Of a stretch of DNA of 64,000 bases, positions 25,916-36,189 are shown piece by piece. The notes under the pieces are model-generated. The model was not told where the DNA came from and did no database searches. It was given only the letters and a program-made list of their open reading frames with translations. The position numbers and the translations under genes were made by a program. Source of the DNA: Paraburkholderia sp. BL10I2N1 (GTDB taxonomy: Bacteria > Pseudomonadota > Gammaproteobacteria > Burkholderiales > Burkholderiaceae). Positions within the stretch are counted from its first letter, which is position 1. Every line of letters starts with the position of its first letter. Where the stretch lies: the NCBI RefSeq assembly GCF_004361815.1, contig NZ_SNWA01000001.1, positions 2,418,001 through 2,482,000 of the forward strand, read 5' to 3'.

Positions 25916-28525
25916 TTAGCTCTTGCGGTGCTCTTCGTGACCGCCGTTCGCATGCTGATCCTGATGAGGCTGGGGCTGGGGATGCGGCTGCTGTACCTGC
26001 GGCGGCTGGGGATGCGGCTGTGGCTGAGGCGCCGGTTGCGGGCGCGGCTCGGGTCTCGGCTGTTGCGCCTGTTGCACCGGTTGCGGATGGAACTCGGGGC
26101 GCGGTTGAGGCTGCGGGCGCGGTTCCGGCCGTGGTTGCGCCTGCACCTGAGGCTGCGGGCGCGGTTCCGGCCGTGGTTGCGCCTGCACCTGAGGCTGCGG
26201 GCGCGGTTCCGGCCGTGGTTGCGCCTGCACCTGAGGTTGCGGGCGCGGTTCCGTCCGTGGTTGCGCTTGCGCCTGAGGTTGCGGACGGAATTCCTGCGCA
26301 CGCGGCTCCGGCTGCGCGTGGACTTCCGGCGCGCGTGGCGCTTGCTGGGCTGACTGGGGCACGGGTGGTTGATGCGGTACCTCGCGTACCTGTTGGGGCT
26401 GCTGCGGGTGCAACTCCTGCTGGGGCTGCGGATGCAACTCCTGCCGCGGTTGTTGCGCAAAGGGCTGATTACCCGGCTGCTGAGGCGCACCACGCTGCTG
26501 CGGTTGCCCTTGCGCCTGGAGGGCCATGGGCGTGTGCTGCTGCGTCCAGACCGGCTCTCGACGCGGCTGACCCTGCCCATCCGGGTGCTGTCCTACAACG
26601 GCCGCCTGTCCGGCGTGTTCTGGTCCGCCGTTCTGAATGCCGCCGCCGGTCTGCGGCGGACGCGGCACACCGTTGCCCGGCTGTGGCCGCGCATTGGCCA
26701 TCTGTGCCGGCGCCTCTGGACGCGGCTGTCCCGAAGCGCCTTGCTCGCGGGGCGCGCCGTTGGGTGCGCCGGCAAACGGCAGATGCCCGCCGTTCGGCCC
26801 AGCTTCGACTGGCCGCTGTGCAGCCTGGTCGTTGCGGCCCGGCATCGCGCCCGGCGCGTGCGACTGAACTACCCGCACGTTTTGCGCCGGTACGCCCGGC
26901 ACGCCATGCGGCTGACCGTAATCGACGTGTGCTGGCATCGAAGTCCGCACAACGGGATTGCCAGCGCCCGGCACCCGGCCACCGCTCTGCGCAAAATGCT
27001 GCGCGAGATTATCGCGATACGCCGCAGGCACAACTGGATTACGCGTCGCGACGACCGTGCGAGCCGTTACGTTTGCCGGCGGCCGGTAATTGGCGTTGCG
27101 CATGCCCGGCCCGAAGCTTTCACGCACCGGTGCAATGCCCGGGGCGCCCGGATTGATCTGCGGGTTACGCCACTGGCGGGGGTCGACCTTTTGCGCATAG
27201 CGACCGGTTGGCTGGCCATGCACGAACGCGGTCGCCGGGACGGCCGTCACCGCGCCCGGCGCGCGGTAGTTGATGTACGTGTTGTTGTGGACGTTGATGT
27301 TGGTGATGTTCACCTGGCGGTTATAGCTGTTCGCCACGATCGACTGGTTGACGCGCTCGTAATAGTGCGGACTCCAGTCGCCGCCGCGCGGGTGCCACGG
27401 CTCGCCGGGGCCGAGCGGGAACCACGCGACACCTGCCGCGGCCACCGCGCCGCCGATCGCCAGATTGACGCCCCAGTTGTCGCCGTCGCCGACGAACGCC
27501 ACGAGCGCGGGCGCATACACCGGCGGCTCGCTGACTTCAACCGGCCCGGGAGCCCAGGCCCATGTGTCGTCTACATAGGCCCAGCGGCCATAGTGGTAGG
27601 GCGCGAAGCCCCACGGGGCGTCGTCGACCCACGTCCAGCCCCACGGCGCCTGCCATACCCAGTGGCCGTCGTGATACGGCGCCCAGCCCTCCGGCACCGC
27701 GTTCGGCACCCACACCTCGCCGTATTGCGGGCTGCTGCGCCATGTGCCGTTCGCGTCGAGATCCTGATAGCCTGGCACGTCGCGCGACACGTAGCGCGCG
27801 GAGATCGAGCGGTCTTCGGCGGCGTCGCGGTTGGCGGCCCACTGGTCGAAGGCGTCGGCGCGCGGCGCGCCGTTGTCGGCGGCCTGTTGCAGGCTGGTGC
27901 CCGCGAACGTGATCTGTTGACCCGCCTGAAGCGGCACCTGCCCGCTGTCGCCATAGGCGGTTGCACTGCCGCTGCGCACGGTCACTGTGGTGCTGCTGCC
28001 GTCGGGGGCGACATCGACGCGGTAATCGCCCGGCGCCGTGATACCGAGGGCGAGATTCGGGGTGTCGAGTTCATATGACGAGCCCGGCTGCAGCGAGCGC
28101 ACGCGCGTCGACAGGGTGCCTTGAGCGACTTTCAGCTGGGTGTTGCTGTCGTCGAGGTTGAGAACGTCGAGGCTCGTGGACTGGCCAAGCCGCACGGCTG
28201 TCGAGCCGATGTGCATTTCCGAGCGCGCGCCTTTGTCGTTCCAGAGCTGGTCGCCGGTCGTGAGCGGACGGTTGACCTGCGCGTAGGACCAGTCGCTTGC
28301 GCCGGCCGGCTCGGTCGTCACGGCGCCCGACGTGTAGTTCAGCCGCGCGACGCGCCCCGGCGGATCCGTGTTCCGCGAGGCCGCCGCCGATGCGTCAGGT
28401 GCCATGTCGGGCGGCGCGGCCTGTGCGAAAGCAGTCTGGGCGGCGAGCGTGAACGGGGCCACTGCAAGGAGGGCGTAGCCTGTAAGACGACGGAATGTCA
28501 GCAGAGACGTAGTGTGTGTTTTCAT
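25916..28525 (-). CDS. FecR-domain/DUF6600 secreted protein with Pro/Gln-rich repeat tail
   Basis: 869 residues. Signal peptide (1-34), a FecR-like beta domain (about 58-210; GDQLWNDKGARSEMHIGSTAVRLG), a Trp/Tyr-rich region (about 250-390; EGWAPYHDGHWVWQAPWGWTWV) characteristic of DUF6600, and a long Pro/Gln/Arg tail (from about 590). The tail contains four tandem 14-residue units (PRPEPRPQPQVQAQ-type), encoded by 42-bp repeats. No TonB or ECF sigma partner is adjacent, so a FecR signalling role is unlikely; a cell-envelope role is an inference. Confidence 0.82.
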   Translation of the reverse strand: MKTHTTSLLTFRRLTGYALLAVAPFTLAAQTAFAQAAPPDMAPDASAAASRNTDPPGRVARLNYTSGAVTTEPAGASDWSYAQVNRPLTTGDQLWNDKGARSEMHIGSTAVRLGQSTSLDVLNLDDSNTQLKVAQGTLSTRVRSLQPGSSYELDTPNLALGITAPGDYRVDVAPDGSSTTVTVRSGSATAYGDSGQVPLQAGQQITFAGTSLQQAADNGAPRADAFDQWAANRDAAEDRSISARYVSRDVPGYQDLDANGTWRSSPQYGEVWVPNAVPEGWAPYHDGHWVWQAPWGWTWVDDAPWGFAPYHYGRWAYVDDTWAWAPGPVEVSEPPVYAPALVAFVGDGDNWGVNLAIGGAVAAAGVAWFPLGPGEPWHPRGGDWSPHYYERVNQSIVANSYNRQVNITNINVHNNTYINYRAPGAVTAVPATAFVHGQPTGRYAQKVDPRQWRNPQINPGAPGIAPVRESFGPGMRNANYRPPANVTARTVVATRNPVVPAAYRDNLAQHFAQSGGRVPGAGNPVVRTSMPAHVDYGQPHGVPGVPAQNVRVVQSHAPGAMPGRNDQAAQRPVEAGPNGGHLPFAGAPNGAPREQGASGQPRPEAPAQMANARPQPGNGVPRPPQTGGGIQNGGPEHAGQAAVVGQHPDGQGQPRREPVWTQQHTPMALQAQGQPQQRGAPQQPGNQPFAQQPRQELHPQPQQELHPQQPQQVREVPHQPPVPQSAQQAPRAPEVHAQPEPRAQEFRPQPQAQAQPRTEPRPQPQVQAQPRPEPRPQPQVQAQPRPEPRPQPQVQAQPRPEPRPQPQPRPEFHPQPVQQAQQPRPEPRPQPAPQPQPHPQPPQVQQPHPQPQPHQDQHANGGHEEHRKS
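26109..26276. repeat. Four tandem 42-bp repeats within the DUF6600 gene
   Basis: Units start at 26109, 26151, 26193 and 26235. The first three are identical and the fourth has four substitutions. Each encodes 14 residues in frame, so copy-number change would lengthen or shorten the Pro/Gln tail without a frameshift. Confidence 0.92.
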
Positions 28526-28707
28526 GTTTTCTCTCCATCGGGCGCGGCCGTCCGGCGGCGTCCCTGTGAGATCACTCTACCTGCCAGGTCTGTATCCAGG
28601 CTCGCTGATTTGTAAGCCCACCGGGCCGCGGTGTAACAAAAGTTATCCCGCGGGTCGCCGGTGAGCCATTGTCGGGCATGTGAAGTGTCGACGTACGTCT
28701 GCCGCGA

Positions 28708-29427
28708 TCAGGCGGCAAGAAATCCGTCGAAATGACGATGCCCGGTGGGCGTAATCCTCAGGATGCGCGGCCGCTCGGTCCGCTCGACCCAGCCCTGCGT
28801 CGTCCACGCGTCGAGCAGTGCCGCGCCGAGCGCACCGCCAAGGTGCGGCCGTCGCTCGCTCCAGTCCGGGCAGGTACACGCGAAGCGTCGCCGGCGCGTT
28901 TGCAGGGCGTCGACCTCGATGCCCCAGTCGGCAAAGCGGGTGGCGCCTTCGGGTGTCGCATCGAGGGTATCTCCGCGCAGCGTCAGCATGCCATGGCCGA
29001 CCATTCGCTCGAACACGCGCACGGCCAGTTCGCCGGCCATATGGTCGTAGCAGGTGCGCGCGTAGCGCATCTCGACCGGCACCGTGCGAGCGGGGCGCGG
29101 CACCGGCCGTTGCGGGGCGGTGGCCTGCGCGACATTGGCGAGCGCTTCGATGGAAGCGGCGATATCGGGCGACGCGATGCGGAAATAGCGATGTCGGCCG
29201 CGGACTTCCAGCGCCAGCAGGCCGCCGTCGGTCAGACGGGCGAGATGCGCGCTGGCGGCGGACGGCGACAGGCCCGCGATCAGCGTCAATTCGCCCGCAG
29301 GCCGCGCGCTGCCGTCCATCAGTGCCCACAGCATCGCGGCGCGGCCCGGGTCGGCAAGCAGGGCGCCAATGCGGCTCAGGCCGGGAAAGTGGCTTTGGTC
29401 CAGATCGTCGGGAAGCGAAGCGGGCAT
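28708..29427 (-). CDS. ArsR-like winged-helix transcriptional regulator
   Basis: 239 residues. The N-terminal ArsR-type HTH (ALLADPGRAAMLWALMDGSARPAGELTLIAGLSPSA, then SAHLARLTDGGLLALEVRGRHRYF) is about 85 residues; the C-terminal half is longer than in classic metal sensors and contains TCYDHMAGELAVRVFERM and CTCPDWSERRPHLGGALGAALL, a layout shared by a subgroup of large ArsR-like proteins. Cys residues near CTCPDW could sense metals or oxidants, which is speculative. The next same-strand gene is far away. Confidence 0.85.
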   Translation of the reverse strand: MPASLPDDLDQSHFPGLSRIGALLADPGRAAMLWALMDGSARPAGELTLIAGLSPSAASAHLARLTDGGLLALEVRGRHRYFRIASPDIAASIEALANVAQATAPQRPVPRPARTVPVEMRYARTCYDHMAGELAVRVFERMVGHGMLTLRGDTLDATPEGATRFADWGIEVDALQTRRRRFACTCPDWSERRPHLGGALGAALLDAWTTQGWVERTERPRILRITPTGHRHFDGFLAA

Positions 29428-29630
29428 GGGCGTCTCCGTGTAAGGTGGTCTCGACGGCGGCTATGTTGGCGCGCCATGACGCCACTGTAGACCGCACTCA
29501 CCATTCCATGTTTCATCCTGACGTGAAATATCGAGTGCAGCGTGTAGCGCCGCGGGACCGTCGTTTCGCGGCCAGAACCGGCGCCAGGCTAGAATCGAAA
29601 TCCCCTTTAGCTACATCGCAAAGAGTGGTC

Positions 29631-29774
29631 ATGAGATTTTTGCTCGCTGTTAGCGCGTTTGCCCTTGCCATGCTGTGTGCAGCTTGCGCGCAGGGCGGCG
29701 CCCCGTCGGAGACGGGATCGAACGGCATCACGATGTACGGCACCATCGACGAAGGCGTCACTTTCCACAAGTAG
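29631..29774 (+). CDS. Small lipoprotein, 47 residues
   Basis: MRFLLAVSAFALAMLCAACAQGG has a hydrophobic signal and a Cys at 19 after LCAA, a lipobox-like site. The mature part ends GITMYGTIDEGVTFHK. I recall similar tiny proteins in Burkholderia, but could not check. The ATG at 29631 has a weak GAGTGG upstream. Function unknown; it lies alone between the regulator and the MFS transporter. Confidence 0.6.
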   Translation: MRFLLAVSAFALAMLCAACAQGGAPSETGSNGITMYGTIDEGVTFHK

Positions 29775-29882
29775 AGAGGGAACGCCCGGAAAATGGCGGA
29801 AATTGATGCATGATTGTCATTTCTGCCATAAGCGGTCATGTGACGATGTCGACATCGCCACTTTTGCCGCGTGAGGCCCCTC

Positions 29883-31127
29883 ATGTCGTCGACCGCCGTT
29901 CCTCCCACCGCCATTTCCGCCGATGATCCGTCGGGCCGCCGTGCGGCGCGCGTGCTGGCCGTATGTCAGGCGCTCTACACGTCGTCGGTCTCGATCGACC
30001 TGACCTTGACCGGTCTTGTCGGCTACACGCTCGCCGATGACAAGGCGCTCGCAACGCTCCCGTTCTCGCTGATCACCATCGCCGCTGCACTGACGACGAT
30101 CTTCGCGTCGTTCCTGATGGCGCGGATCGGACGGCGCGCGGGATTTGTCGTGGGCGCGGCCGTCGGCGCTGCGGGCGGCGCGATCTCGGTGTACGCGATT
30201 ATTCATCACAGCTTCTGGGCATTCTGTGCCGGCACCGCGACCGTGGGCGTATTCCAGGCGTTCGCGCAGTACTACCGGCTCGCCGCTGCAGACGCCGTCG
30301 GCGTCCACGCCAAAAGCCGTGCGATCTCGACTGTGCTGGCCGGGGGCGTGGTCGCCGCAGTGCTCGGTCCGGCGCTCGCTGCCTGGAGCCGCGACTGGCT
30401 CGCACCGGTTGCGTTCGCGGGCTCATATGCGCTGGTGACGGTCTTCGGGCTGGCGTCGATCGTTCTGCTCGCGCTGCTGTATCGCGATGTCGCGCTGCCA
30501 GCGAATGTTGCCGCCGCGGTGGAGCCGGCGCGTCCGCTTGGCCGGATCGTCCGGCAGCCGATCTTCATTGCCGCGCTCGCCAACAATGCACTCGGCTATG
30601 CCGTGATGATGTTCGTCATGACCGCGACGCCAATCGCGGCGCTCGCCTGCGGACACACCATCGGCGACGGTGCACAGATCATCCAGTGGCACCTCGTCGG
30701 TATGTTCGCGCCGTCGTTTTTTTCCGCGCGTCTGATCCACCGGTTTGGGGTGCTGCGCGTGATCGGCGCCGGCATTGCGCTGTCCGCCATGTGTGGCGTG
30801 CTCGCGCTGCGTTCGACCGATCTGCCGCACTTTTATGTCGCGCTCGCCTGCCTCGGCGTCGGTTGGAATTTCATGTTCGTCGGTGGCACCACGTTGCTGT
30901 CCCAGGCATACCAGCCGTCTGAGCGCGCAAAGACACAGGCCGCGAGCGAGTTCACCACGTTCGCGTTTTCCGCACTCGGTTCGCTCTTCGCGGGACAACT
31001 GCTGGTCCGCTTCGGCTGGCAGACCATCAACGCGGCGATCTTTGCGCCGCTCGCGGTCGCTGCCATGGCTACGCTGATTTTTGCCTGGTCGCGCTCGCGT
31101 GGTCGCGTAGCTGCGGCCTCTTCCTGA
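29883..31127 (+). CDS. MFS transporter
   Basis: 414 residues from the ATG at 29883. About 12 hydrophobic segments; the loop GRRAGFVVGAAVGAAGG after ASFLMARIGR corresponds to the MFS motif-A region between helices 2 and 3. The helix-10 region LSQAYQPSERAKTQAASEF is typical of small drug or metabolite exporters of this family. Substrate unknown. The GlxA-type regulator gene begins 28 bp after the stop on the same strand and may be co-transcribed. Confidence 0.85.
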   Translation: MSSTAVPPTAISADDPSGRRAARVLAVCQALYTSSVSIDLTLTGLVGYTLADDKALATLPFSLITIAAALTTIFASFLMARIGRRAGFVVGAAVGAAGGAISVYAIIHHSFWAFCAGTATVGVFQAFAQYYRLAAADAVGVHAKSRAISTVLAGGVVAAVLGPALAAWSRDWLAPVAFAGSYALVTVFGLASIVLLALLYRDVALPANVAAAVEPARPLGRIVRQPIFIAALANNALGYAVMMFVMTATPIAALACGHTIGDGAQIIQWHLVGMFAPSFFSARLIHRFGVLRVIGAGIALSAMCGVLALRSTDLPHFYVALACLGVGWNFMFVGGTTLLSQAYQPSERAKTQAASEFTTFAFSALGSLFAGQLLVRFGWQTINAAIFAPLAVAAMATLIFAWSRSRGRVAAASS

Positions 31128-31155
31128 TCACCCGCTCTCCATCGATCAAAGATCC

Positions 31156-32202
31156 ATGACCTCCGGCCCCACGGTTTCCGCTGTACGCCACATTGTTATC
31201 GCTGTGGCGCCCGATCTTGTGCTGCTCGACGCCTGCGGCCCACTGGAGGCGTTCTGGCGTGCCGAACTGACGATGGCCGAAGCGAGTGGCCAGAGAGGCG
31301 TTGCTGCCCGCGCTCCGTGCGAAGCACCGGTTGCCTATCGCGTCACGGTGGCGTCGATCGACGGCGGCGTTGTGCAGACATTTCCCGGCCTGCCGGTCGT
31401 CACGCAACGGCTCGACACACTCGACCACGAACCGGTCGACACGCTGATCGTGCCCGGCGTGCCCATTGACGACCGGCTTGCGTTGCAGCCTGAACTGGTC
31501 GCGTGGATTGCGCGGCGCGCGCCCGCTGTGCGCCGCGTCTGCTCGGTGTGCACGGGTGCCTTCTATCTCGCGGCGGCGGGCCTGCTCGACGGCCGCCGCG
31601 CGACGACGCATTGGCGCGATGTCGAACTGCTCGCGCGCCACTTTCGGGCGATCCATGTCGATGCCGACCCGATCTTCATTCGCGATGCGAGGGATGGCCG
31701 CGCCGTGTGGACCTCGGCGGGCGTGACGGCGGGCATCGATCTCGCGCTGGCACTGATCGAAGAGGACCTGGGTCACGCGGTCGCCATGCAGGCGGCGCAG
31801 CGGCTCGTGGTCTTCATGAAGCGACCTGGCGGGCAGTCGCAGTTCAGCGCAGCGCTGGCCGCGCAGGCGTCGGCAGGCGGCCCGTTCGACGCGTTGCATA
31901 GCTGGATGGCCATGAATCTGCGCGACGACCTGTCGGTGGAGCGGCTCGCCGAGCGCGCGCGGATGAGTGCGCGCACGTTCGCCCGGCGCTACGTCGACGA
32001 AGTGGGCCGCACGCCGGCGAAAACCGTCTCGGCGATGCGGCTCGAAGCGGCCGCGCGTTCGCTCGCCGAATCGCGCAACCCGTTGAAGCGGATCGCGCTC
32101 GATTGCGGCTTTGGCAGCGAGCAGAATCTGCGACGCGCATTCGTTCGACGTTTCGGGGTGTTGCCGCTCGACTATCGTGAGCGGTTTGCCTCAGCGGTGT
32201 GA
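31156..32202 (+). CDS. GlxA family transcriptional regulator (DJ-1/AraC)
   Basis: 348 residues. N-terminal DJ-1/PfpI-like domain (1-200) with RRVCSVCTGAFYLAAAGLLDGRRATTHW, the nucleophile-elbow region of the superfamily, and a C-terminal AraC DNA-binding domain (about 245-345) with SVERLAERARMSARTFARRYVDEVGRTPAKTV and IALDCGFGSEQNLRRAF. Such regulators control catabolic or stress genes; the partner MFS transporter gene just upstream may be its target. Confidence 0.9.
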   Translation: MTSGPTVSAVRHIVIAVAPDLVLLDACGPLEAFWRAELTMAEASGQRGVAARAPCEAPVAYRVTVASIDGGVVQTFPGLPVVTQRLDTLDHEPVDTLIVPGVPIDDRLALQPELVAWIARRAPAVRRVCSVCTGAFYLAAAGLLDGRRATTHWRDVELLARHFRAIHVDADPIFIRDARDGRAVWTSAGVTAGIDLALALIEEDLGHAVAMQAAQRLVVFMKRPGGQSQFSAALAAQASAGGPFDALHSWMAMNLRDDLSVERLAERARMSARTFARRYVDEVGRTPAKTVSAMRLEAAARSLAESRNPLKRIALDCGFGSEQNLRRAFVRRFGVLPLDYRERFASAV

Positions 32203-32350
32203 AAGAGGGCTGCCGTCGCGCCCGCGGAAGTGACTATGCCCGTGCGGGCCAAGGCATTCCACTTCCGAACGGCGCGTTTCTGCATCCTCCCGGCGCGGCT
32301 TGCGCGCCTGCACGCGGGCCTGCAAGGCCAGCATGCCAGCGTCAGGCTCA

Positions 32351-32379
32351 CGGACACCGGTTTCTGGCGCTCGTATAAT
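32351..32379 (+). promoter_or_regulatory. Sigma-70 promoter candidate of the thioesterase gene
   Basis: CGGACA (32351-32356) and perfect TATAAT (32374-32379) are spaced by 17 bp, 37 bp before the ATG at 32417. Confidence 0.55.
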
Positions 32380-32416
32380 CGGCTCCTTTCGATATCTCTG
32401 TCCGACCGGAGTCAAG

Positions 32417-32935
32417 ATGAGCAGAGTCAAGACAAGCCCCCCCTCGGCCCCGCTGGACCGGTCCGAAACCACGTTCCGTTTTCTCGCCGAGCCGACCTCC
32501 GTCAACTTCGGCGGCAAGGTGCACGGCGGCGCGCTGATGAAGTGGATCGACGAAACGGCGTACGCGTGCGCAGCCGTCTGGTCGGGCCGGTACTGCGTGA
32601 CCGTCAGCGTCGGCAACATCCGCTTCCGGCGGCCGATCCTCGTCGGCAATCTGGTCGAACTGCGCGCGCGCGTCGTCGCGACGGGGCGCACCAGCATGCA
32701 TATCCACGTGTCCGTGCAGGCAGGCGACCCGAAGGGCGGCGAACTGCTGCAGACAACCGACTGCCTCGTCGTGATGGTTGCGGTCAACGAGAACGGCCAT
32801 CCAGTGCCGGTGCCGGCGTTCGTGCCGGAAACCGAAGAGCAGAAGCGTCTCGCCAGGTACGCGATGGACGTGAAGGAAGCGCTCGACGCGATCGTCGAAC
32901 TCAAGCCCGAAGAAGTGGTGAAAGGCGAGGTCTGA
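32417..32935 (+). CDS. Acyl-CoA thioesterase, hot-dog fold
   Basis: 172 residues from the ATG at 32417. The hot-dog signature NFGGKVHGGALMKWIDETAYACA is clear, with the Asp-Glu pair that holds the active site; the C-terminal KEALDAIVELKPEEVV is a family-like tail. It hydrolyses acyl-CoA, as YciA does; chain-length preference cannot be deduced. A separate promoter precedes it, and fumC is convergent with a shared terminator. Confidence 0.9.
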   Translation: MSRVKTSPPSAPLDRSETTFRFLAEPTSVNFGGKVHGGALMKWIDETAYACAAVWSGRYCVTVSVGNIRFRRPILVGNLVELRARVVATGRTSMHIHVSVQAGDPKGGELLQTTDCLVVMVAVNENGHPVPVPAFVPETEEQKRLARYAMDVKEALDAIVELKPEEVVKGEV

Positions 32936-32974
32936 GATTGCCCGTGGCTCCTGATGTGCGAGGAGCCGACGCTA

Positions 32975-33016
32975 CGAAAAAACGCTGCCCCGGAGACTCC
33001 CGGCGCAGCGTTTTTT
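32975..33016. terminator. Bidirectional terminator between thioesterase gene and fumC
   Basis: A6CGCTGC (32977-32988) pairs with GCAGCGT6 (33005-33016), with a further CCGGG/CCCGG inner pairing. Confidence 0.85.
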
Positions 33017-33031
33017 ATTGCCACTCTTGCA

Positions 33032-34432
33032 TCACACTTTCACGGTGCCGACCATGTCGCCGGGCTTGACCCATTCGTCGAACTGCTGCTCCGTGACGTA
33101 ACCGAGCGCAAGGGCCGCTGCCTTCAACGTTGTACCCTCCTTGTGCGCTTTCTTCGCGATCTTTGCGGCCTTGTCGTAGCCGATGTGCGGGTTGAGCGCC
33201 GTCACCAGCATCAGCGATTCGTTCAGCAACGTTTCGATGCGCTCGCGGTTCGGCTCGATGCCGACCGCGCAGTTGTCGTTGAAGCTGTGTGCGCCGTCGG
33301 CGAGCAGGCGGATCGATTGCAGCACATTGTGCGCAATCATCGGACGGAATACGTTCAGTTCGAAATTGCCGCTCGCGCCGCCGAAATTCACGGCGGCGTC
33401 GTTGCCGAACACCTGGCAGCACAGCATCGTGAGCGCTTCGGACTGCGTCGGGTTGACCTTGCCCGGCATGATCGAGCTACCGGGTTCGTTCTCCGGAATC
33501 GACAGTTCGCCAAGGCCGCAGCGTGGGCCGCTGGCTAACCAGCGTATGTCGTTGGCGATCTTCATCAGGCTTGCCGCCACGGTCTTCAACGCGCCGTGCG
33601 CGAACACGAGCGCGTCGGCGGCGGCCATCACCTCGAACTTGTTTGGCGCGGATACGAACGGCAGGCCGGTCAGCCTGCCGATCGCCGCCGCGACCTGGTC
33701 GGCGAACTGCGGATGCGCGTTGAGACCCGTGCCGACCGCCGTGCCGCCCTGAGCGAGTTCATACAGATGAGGCAACGCCGATTCGACGTGTTTGATGCCC
33801 TGGTCGAGTTGGGCCACGTAGCCGGAGAACTCCTGGCCGAGCGTGAGGGGCGTGGCGTCCTGCAGGTGCGTGCGGCCAATCTTCACGATATCGGCAAACG
33901 CTTTCGCTTTCGTATCGAGCGTATCGCGCAGGGTTGTCAACGCAGGCAGCAGATGTTTGACGATGCCATAGGCGGCCGCGATATGCATTGCGGTCGGGAA
34001 TACGTCGTTCGACGACTGTCCGCGGTTCACGTCGTCATTCGGGTGCACCTTGCGCGCTTCGCCGCGCTCGCCGCCCAGCAGCTCGCTCGCGCGGTTCGCG
34101 ATCACCTCGTTGAGGTTCATGTTGGTCTGCGTGCCGGAACCGGTTTGCCAGACCGCGAGCGGAAATTCATCGGGATGCTTGCCGTTCATGATCTCGTCGG
34201 CGGCTTCGATGATCGCGCGCGCCTTCGATTCGTCGAGCACGCCGAGGCCGAGGTTCACTTCGGCGGCCGCGCGCTTGATGGTGGCAAGCGCGGTGATCAG
34301 CTCCGGCGACTGCTTTTCCGTCGAGATCCTGAAGTTCTGCAGCGAGCGCTGAGTTTGCGCGCCCCACAGATGGGCGTTCGGTACGGCAATTTCGCCGAAC
34401 GTGTCACGCTCCATTCGTACGTCTTCGGTCAT
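33032..34432 (-). CDS. fumC: Fumarate hydratase class II
   Basis: 466 residues from [24 protein letters not shown], using the ATG at 34432 with a GTGGAG site; upstream in-frame sequence is not family-like. The fumarase signature [15 protein letters not shown] and the [16 protein letters not shown] substrate-binding stretch are intact. This oxygen-stable iron-free enzyme converts fumarate to malate in the TCA cycle. Confidence 0.97.
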   Translation of the reverse strand: MTEDVRMERDTFGEIAVPNAHLWGAQTQRSLQNFRISTEKQSPELITALATIKRAAAEVNLGLGVLDESKARAIIEAADEIMNGKHPDEFPLAVWQTGSGTQTNMNLNEVIANRASELLGGERGEARKVHPNDDVNRGQSSNDVFPTAMHIAAAYGIVKHLLPALTTLRDTLDTKAKAFADIVKIGRTHLQDATPLTLGQEFSGYVAQLDQGIKHVESALPHLYELAQGGTAVGTGLNAHPQFADQVAAAIGRLTGLPFVSAPNKFEVMAAADALVFAHGALKTVAASLMKIANDIRWLASGPRCGLGELSIPENEPGSSIMPGKVNPTQSEALTMLCCQVFGNDAAVNFGGASGNFELNVFRPMIAHNVLQSIRLLADGAHSFNDNCAVGIEPNRERIETLLNESLMLVTALNPHIGYDKAAKIAKKAHKEGTTLKAAALALGYVTEQQFDEWVKPGDMVGTVKV

Positions 34433-34515
34433 GGCTAAACTCCACTTGGGAAGGTTCTGTCGCACGTCGTGCCGGGTTGGTGTCGGATGGGTGCCGGGTC
34501 GGGCCGCGGCGCATG

Positions 34516-36189
34516 TCAAAGCTGGCTGTCGAGTGGCAACAGCAAGAATAGACCCGTCAGCGCGTTCCGGTAGAAACCCGCCTCCGGATCCAGGTTCCAG
34601 GTACGCAACTGGCCGTTTTGATCGGCGGTCCACACGAGTTGCGACGGCGGGGCACCGGTGGCTCGCAGCTCCGCCAGCTGTTCCGGCGTCGCGAGCGTGA
34701 CGTGATAGCTCACCGTCGGCAACATCGCGCGATCGAAGAGGGTGGCAACCGCATCGGCGAGCGGTGAGCTGTGGATCACGAGCGTCTGTTCGGTGTTCAG
34801 GTTGGCCGAGCGTGGGTCGAGATTCATCGAGCCGATCACGAGCGTGCTGCGGTCGATCACATAGGCCTTCGCATGCAGGCTCGCACGCGAGCTCGAACCC
34901 ACGAAGTTGACCCGCGCACGGCCTTCTTCCGGCTGCGGCCTGAATTCGTACAGATCGACACCGTTGCGCAGTAGCGGCACGCGGTAGGGGCTATAGCCTG
35001 CCTGTACCACGACGGCGTCGGTCGCGGCAAGCGAGTTGGTCAGGATCGCCACCCGCACACCGCGGTGCGTGATCTGCGCGATTGCCTTTACGCCGGCGTC
35101 GTGTGGCACGAAGTAAGGCGAGACGATCAGGATCTCCTTCTGCGCCGAGTTAGCGAGTTCGATCAGCCGCTGCAGCGGCGGGCTCCTGTAGTCGGGCGAC
35201 GGCTGCGTGATCTTTTCCGGCGCGTCGACTTCGAATTCAGCGCGCGCCCACGTGAGGCCGAGTTCGTTCTTCGCGATCTGCGTGGCAAGCGGCGTTGCGT
35301 TCAACGGCTTCGCATTGTATGGGTCGGCGTTCGTGTGCCAGTGCTGTCGCAGTTCTTCACGCGTCTCGTCCAGTTCCTTCGGTTCGAATGTCTGCTTGTT
35401 TAGCGCACGTAGCGGATACGACGCGCTGCTGTTCCAGTACGCGTCGAAGCTTGCCGACACCTCCGCGGTTATCGGACCCGCGGCGAGGACATCGATGTCG
35501 CGAAACTGCAATCTCTCGCTCGCACTGAAATATTCGTCGCCCAGATTGCGGCCGCCGACGATCGACAACTGGTTGTCCACGATCATCGCCTTGTTATGCA
35601 TCCGTCGCGTAAACTGGCCGATCTTCGTAAAGAGGTTCGTCGTCCGCTCGAACATGCTTTCGTGCGCCGAGCCAAACGGGTTGAACACACGGATCTCGAT
35701 GTTGTCGTGCGTGTTCAGTGCGGCCATGATCTCGTCGATGTCCTTGAAGTTCAGGTCGTCGACCAGCATGCGTACCCGCACGCCGCGATCGGCCGCATAG
35801 AGCGCGGCGCCGAGAAGGAGCTTGCCGGTCGTGTCCTCGTTGGCGATGTAGTACTGCAAGTCGAGGGTTTTCGTCGCTGCGCGGGCGAGCGCGACGCGCA
35901 TCTGCAGCGCGTCGGTGCCGCTGGACAGCACCCGGAAACCCGATTCGCCCGGATGCAAGCGTTCGAGCGGTGCGAGCGCCGTGCCGAGCGCGGTGGGCGC
36001 CGAAGCGGGCAGCGCCTGGGTGATGTCGCTATGGTAGTCCGTCGCAGGGGGGCGAGTCGCACAGGCGCTGACGAGTGCGACGACGACACCCACGAGTACA
36101 GTCCCGATGCCTGCCCGCCACGTCGTGTGTCCTGCGCGCAGACGGAGCGCCAGGGCCATGCCGTTCTTGCGGTTGTTGTAGGCCGGCAC
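34516..36189 (-). CDS. Phospholipase D family lipoprotein, cardiolipin synthase-like
   Basis: 557 residues. The lipobox ALVSAC follows a hydrophobic segment, so it is probably a lipoprotein; the initiating Met could be at 36189 or ten codons later. Two HKD motifs are intact: [18 protein letters not shown] and [18 protein letters not shown], giving the pseudo-dimeric PLD active site. The layout resembles ClsC/YmdC-type cardiolipin synthases. Substrate cannot be deduced. Confidence 0.88.
   Translation of the reverse strand: MPAYNNRKNGMALALRLRAGHTTWRAGIGTVLVGVVVALVSACATRPPATDYHSDITQALPASAPTALGTALAPLERLHPGESGFRVLSSGTDALQMRVALARAATKTLDLQYYIANEDTTGKLLLGAALYAADRGVRVRMLVDDLNFKDIDEIMAALNTHDNIEIRVFNPFGSAHESMFERTTNLFTKIGQFTRRMHNKAMIVDNQLSIVGGRNLGDEYFSASERLQFRDIDVLAAGPITAEVSASFDAYWNSSASYPLRALNKQTFEPKELDETREELRQHWHTNADPYNAKPLNATPLATQIAKNELGLTWARAEFEVDAPEKITQPSPDYRSPPLQRLIELANSAQKEILIVSPYFVPHDAGVKAIAQITHRGVRVAILTNSLAATDAVVVQAGYSPYRVPLLRNGVDLYEFRPQPEEGRARVNFVGSSSRASLHAKAYVIDRSTLVIGSMNLDPRSANLNTEQTLVIHSSPLADAVATLFDRAMLPTVSYHVTLATPEQLAELRATGAPPSQLVWTADQNGQLRTWNLDPEAGFYRNALTGLFLLLPLDSQL

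Noticed and set aside
26109..26276. Tandem repeats as a possible CRISPR array
   Set aside because: Units abut without spacers and are in frame within a coding region; no cas genes are present.
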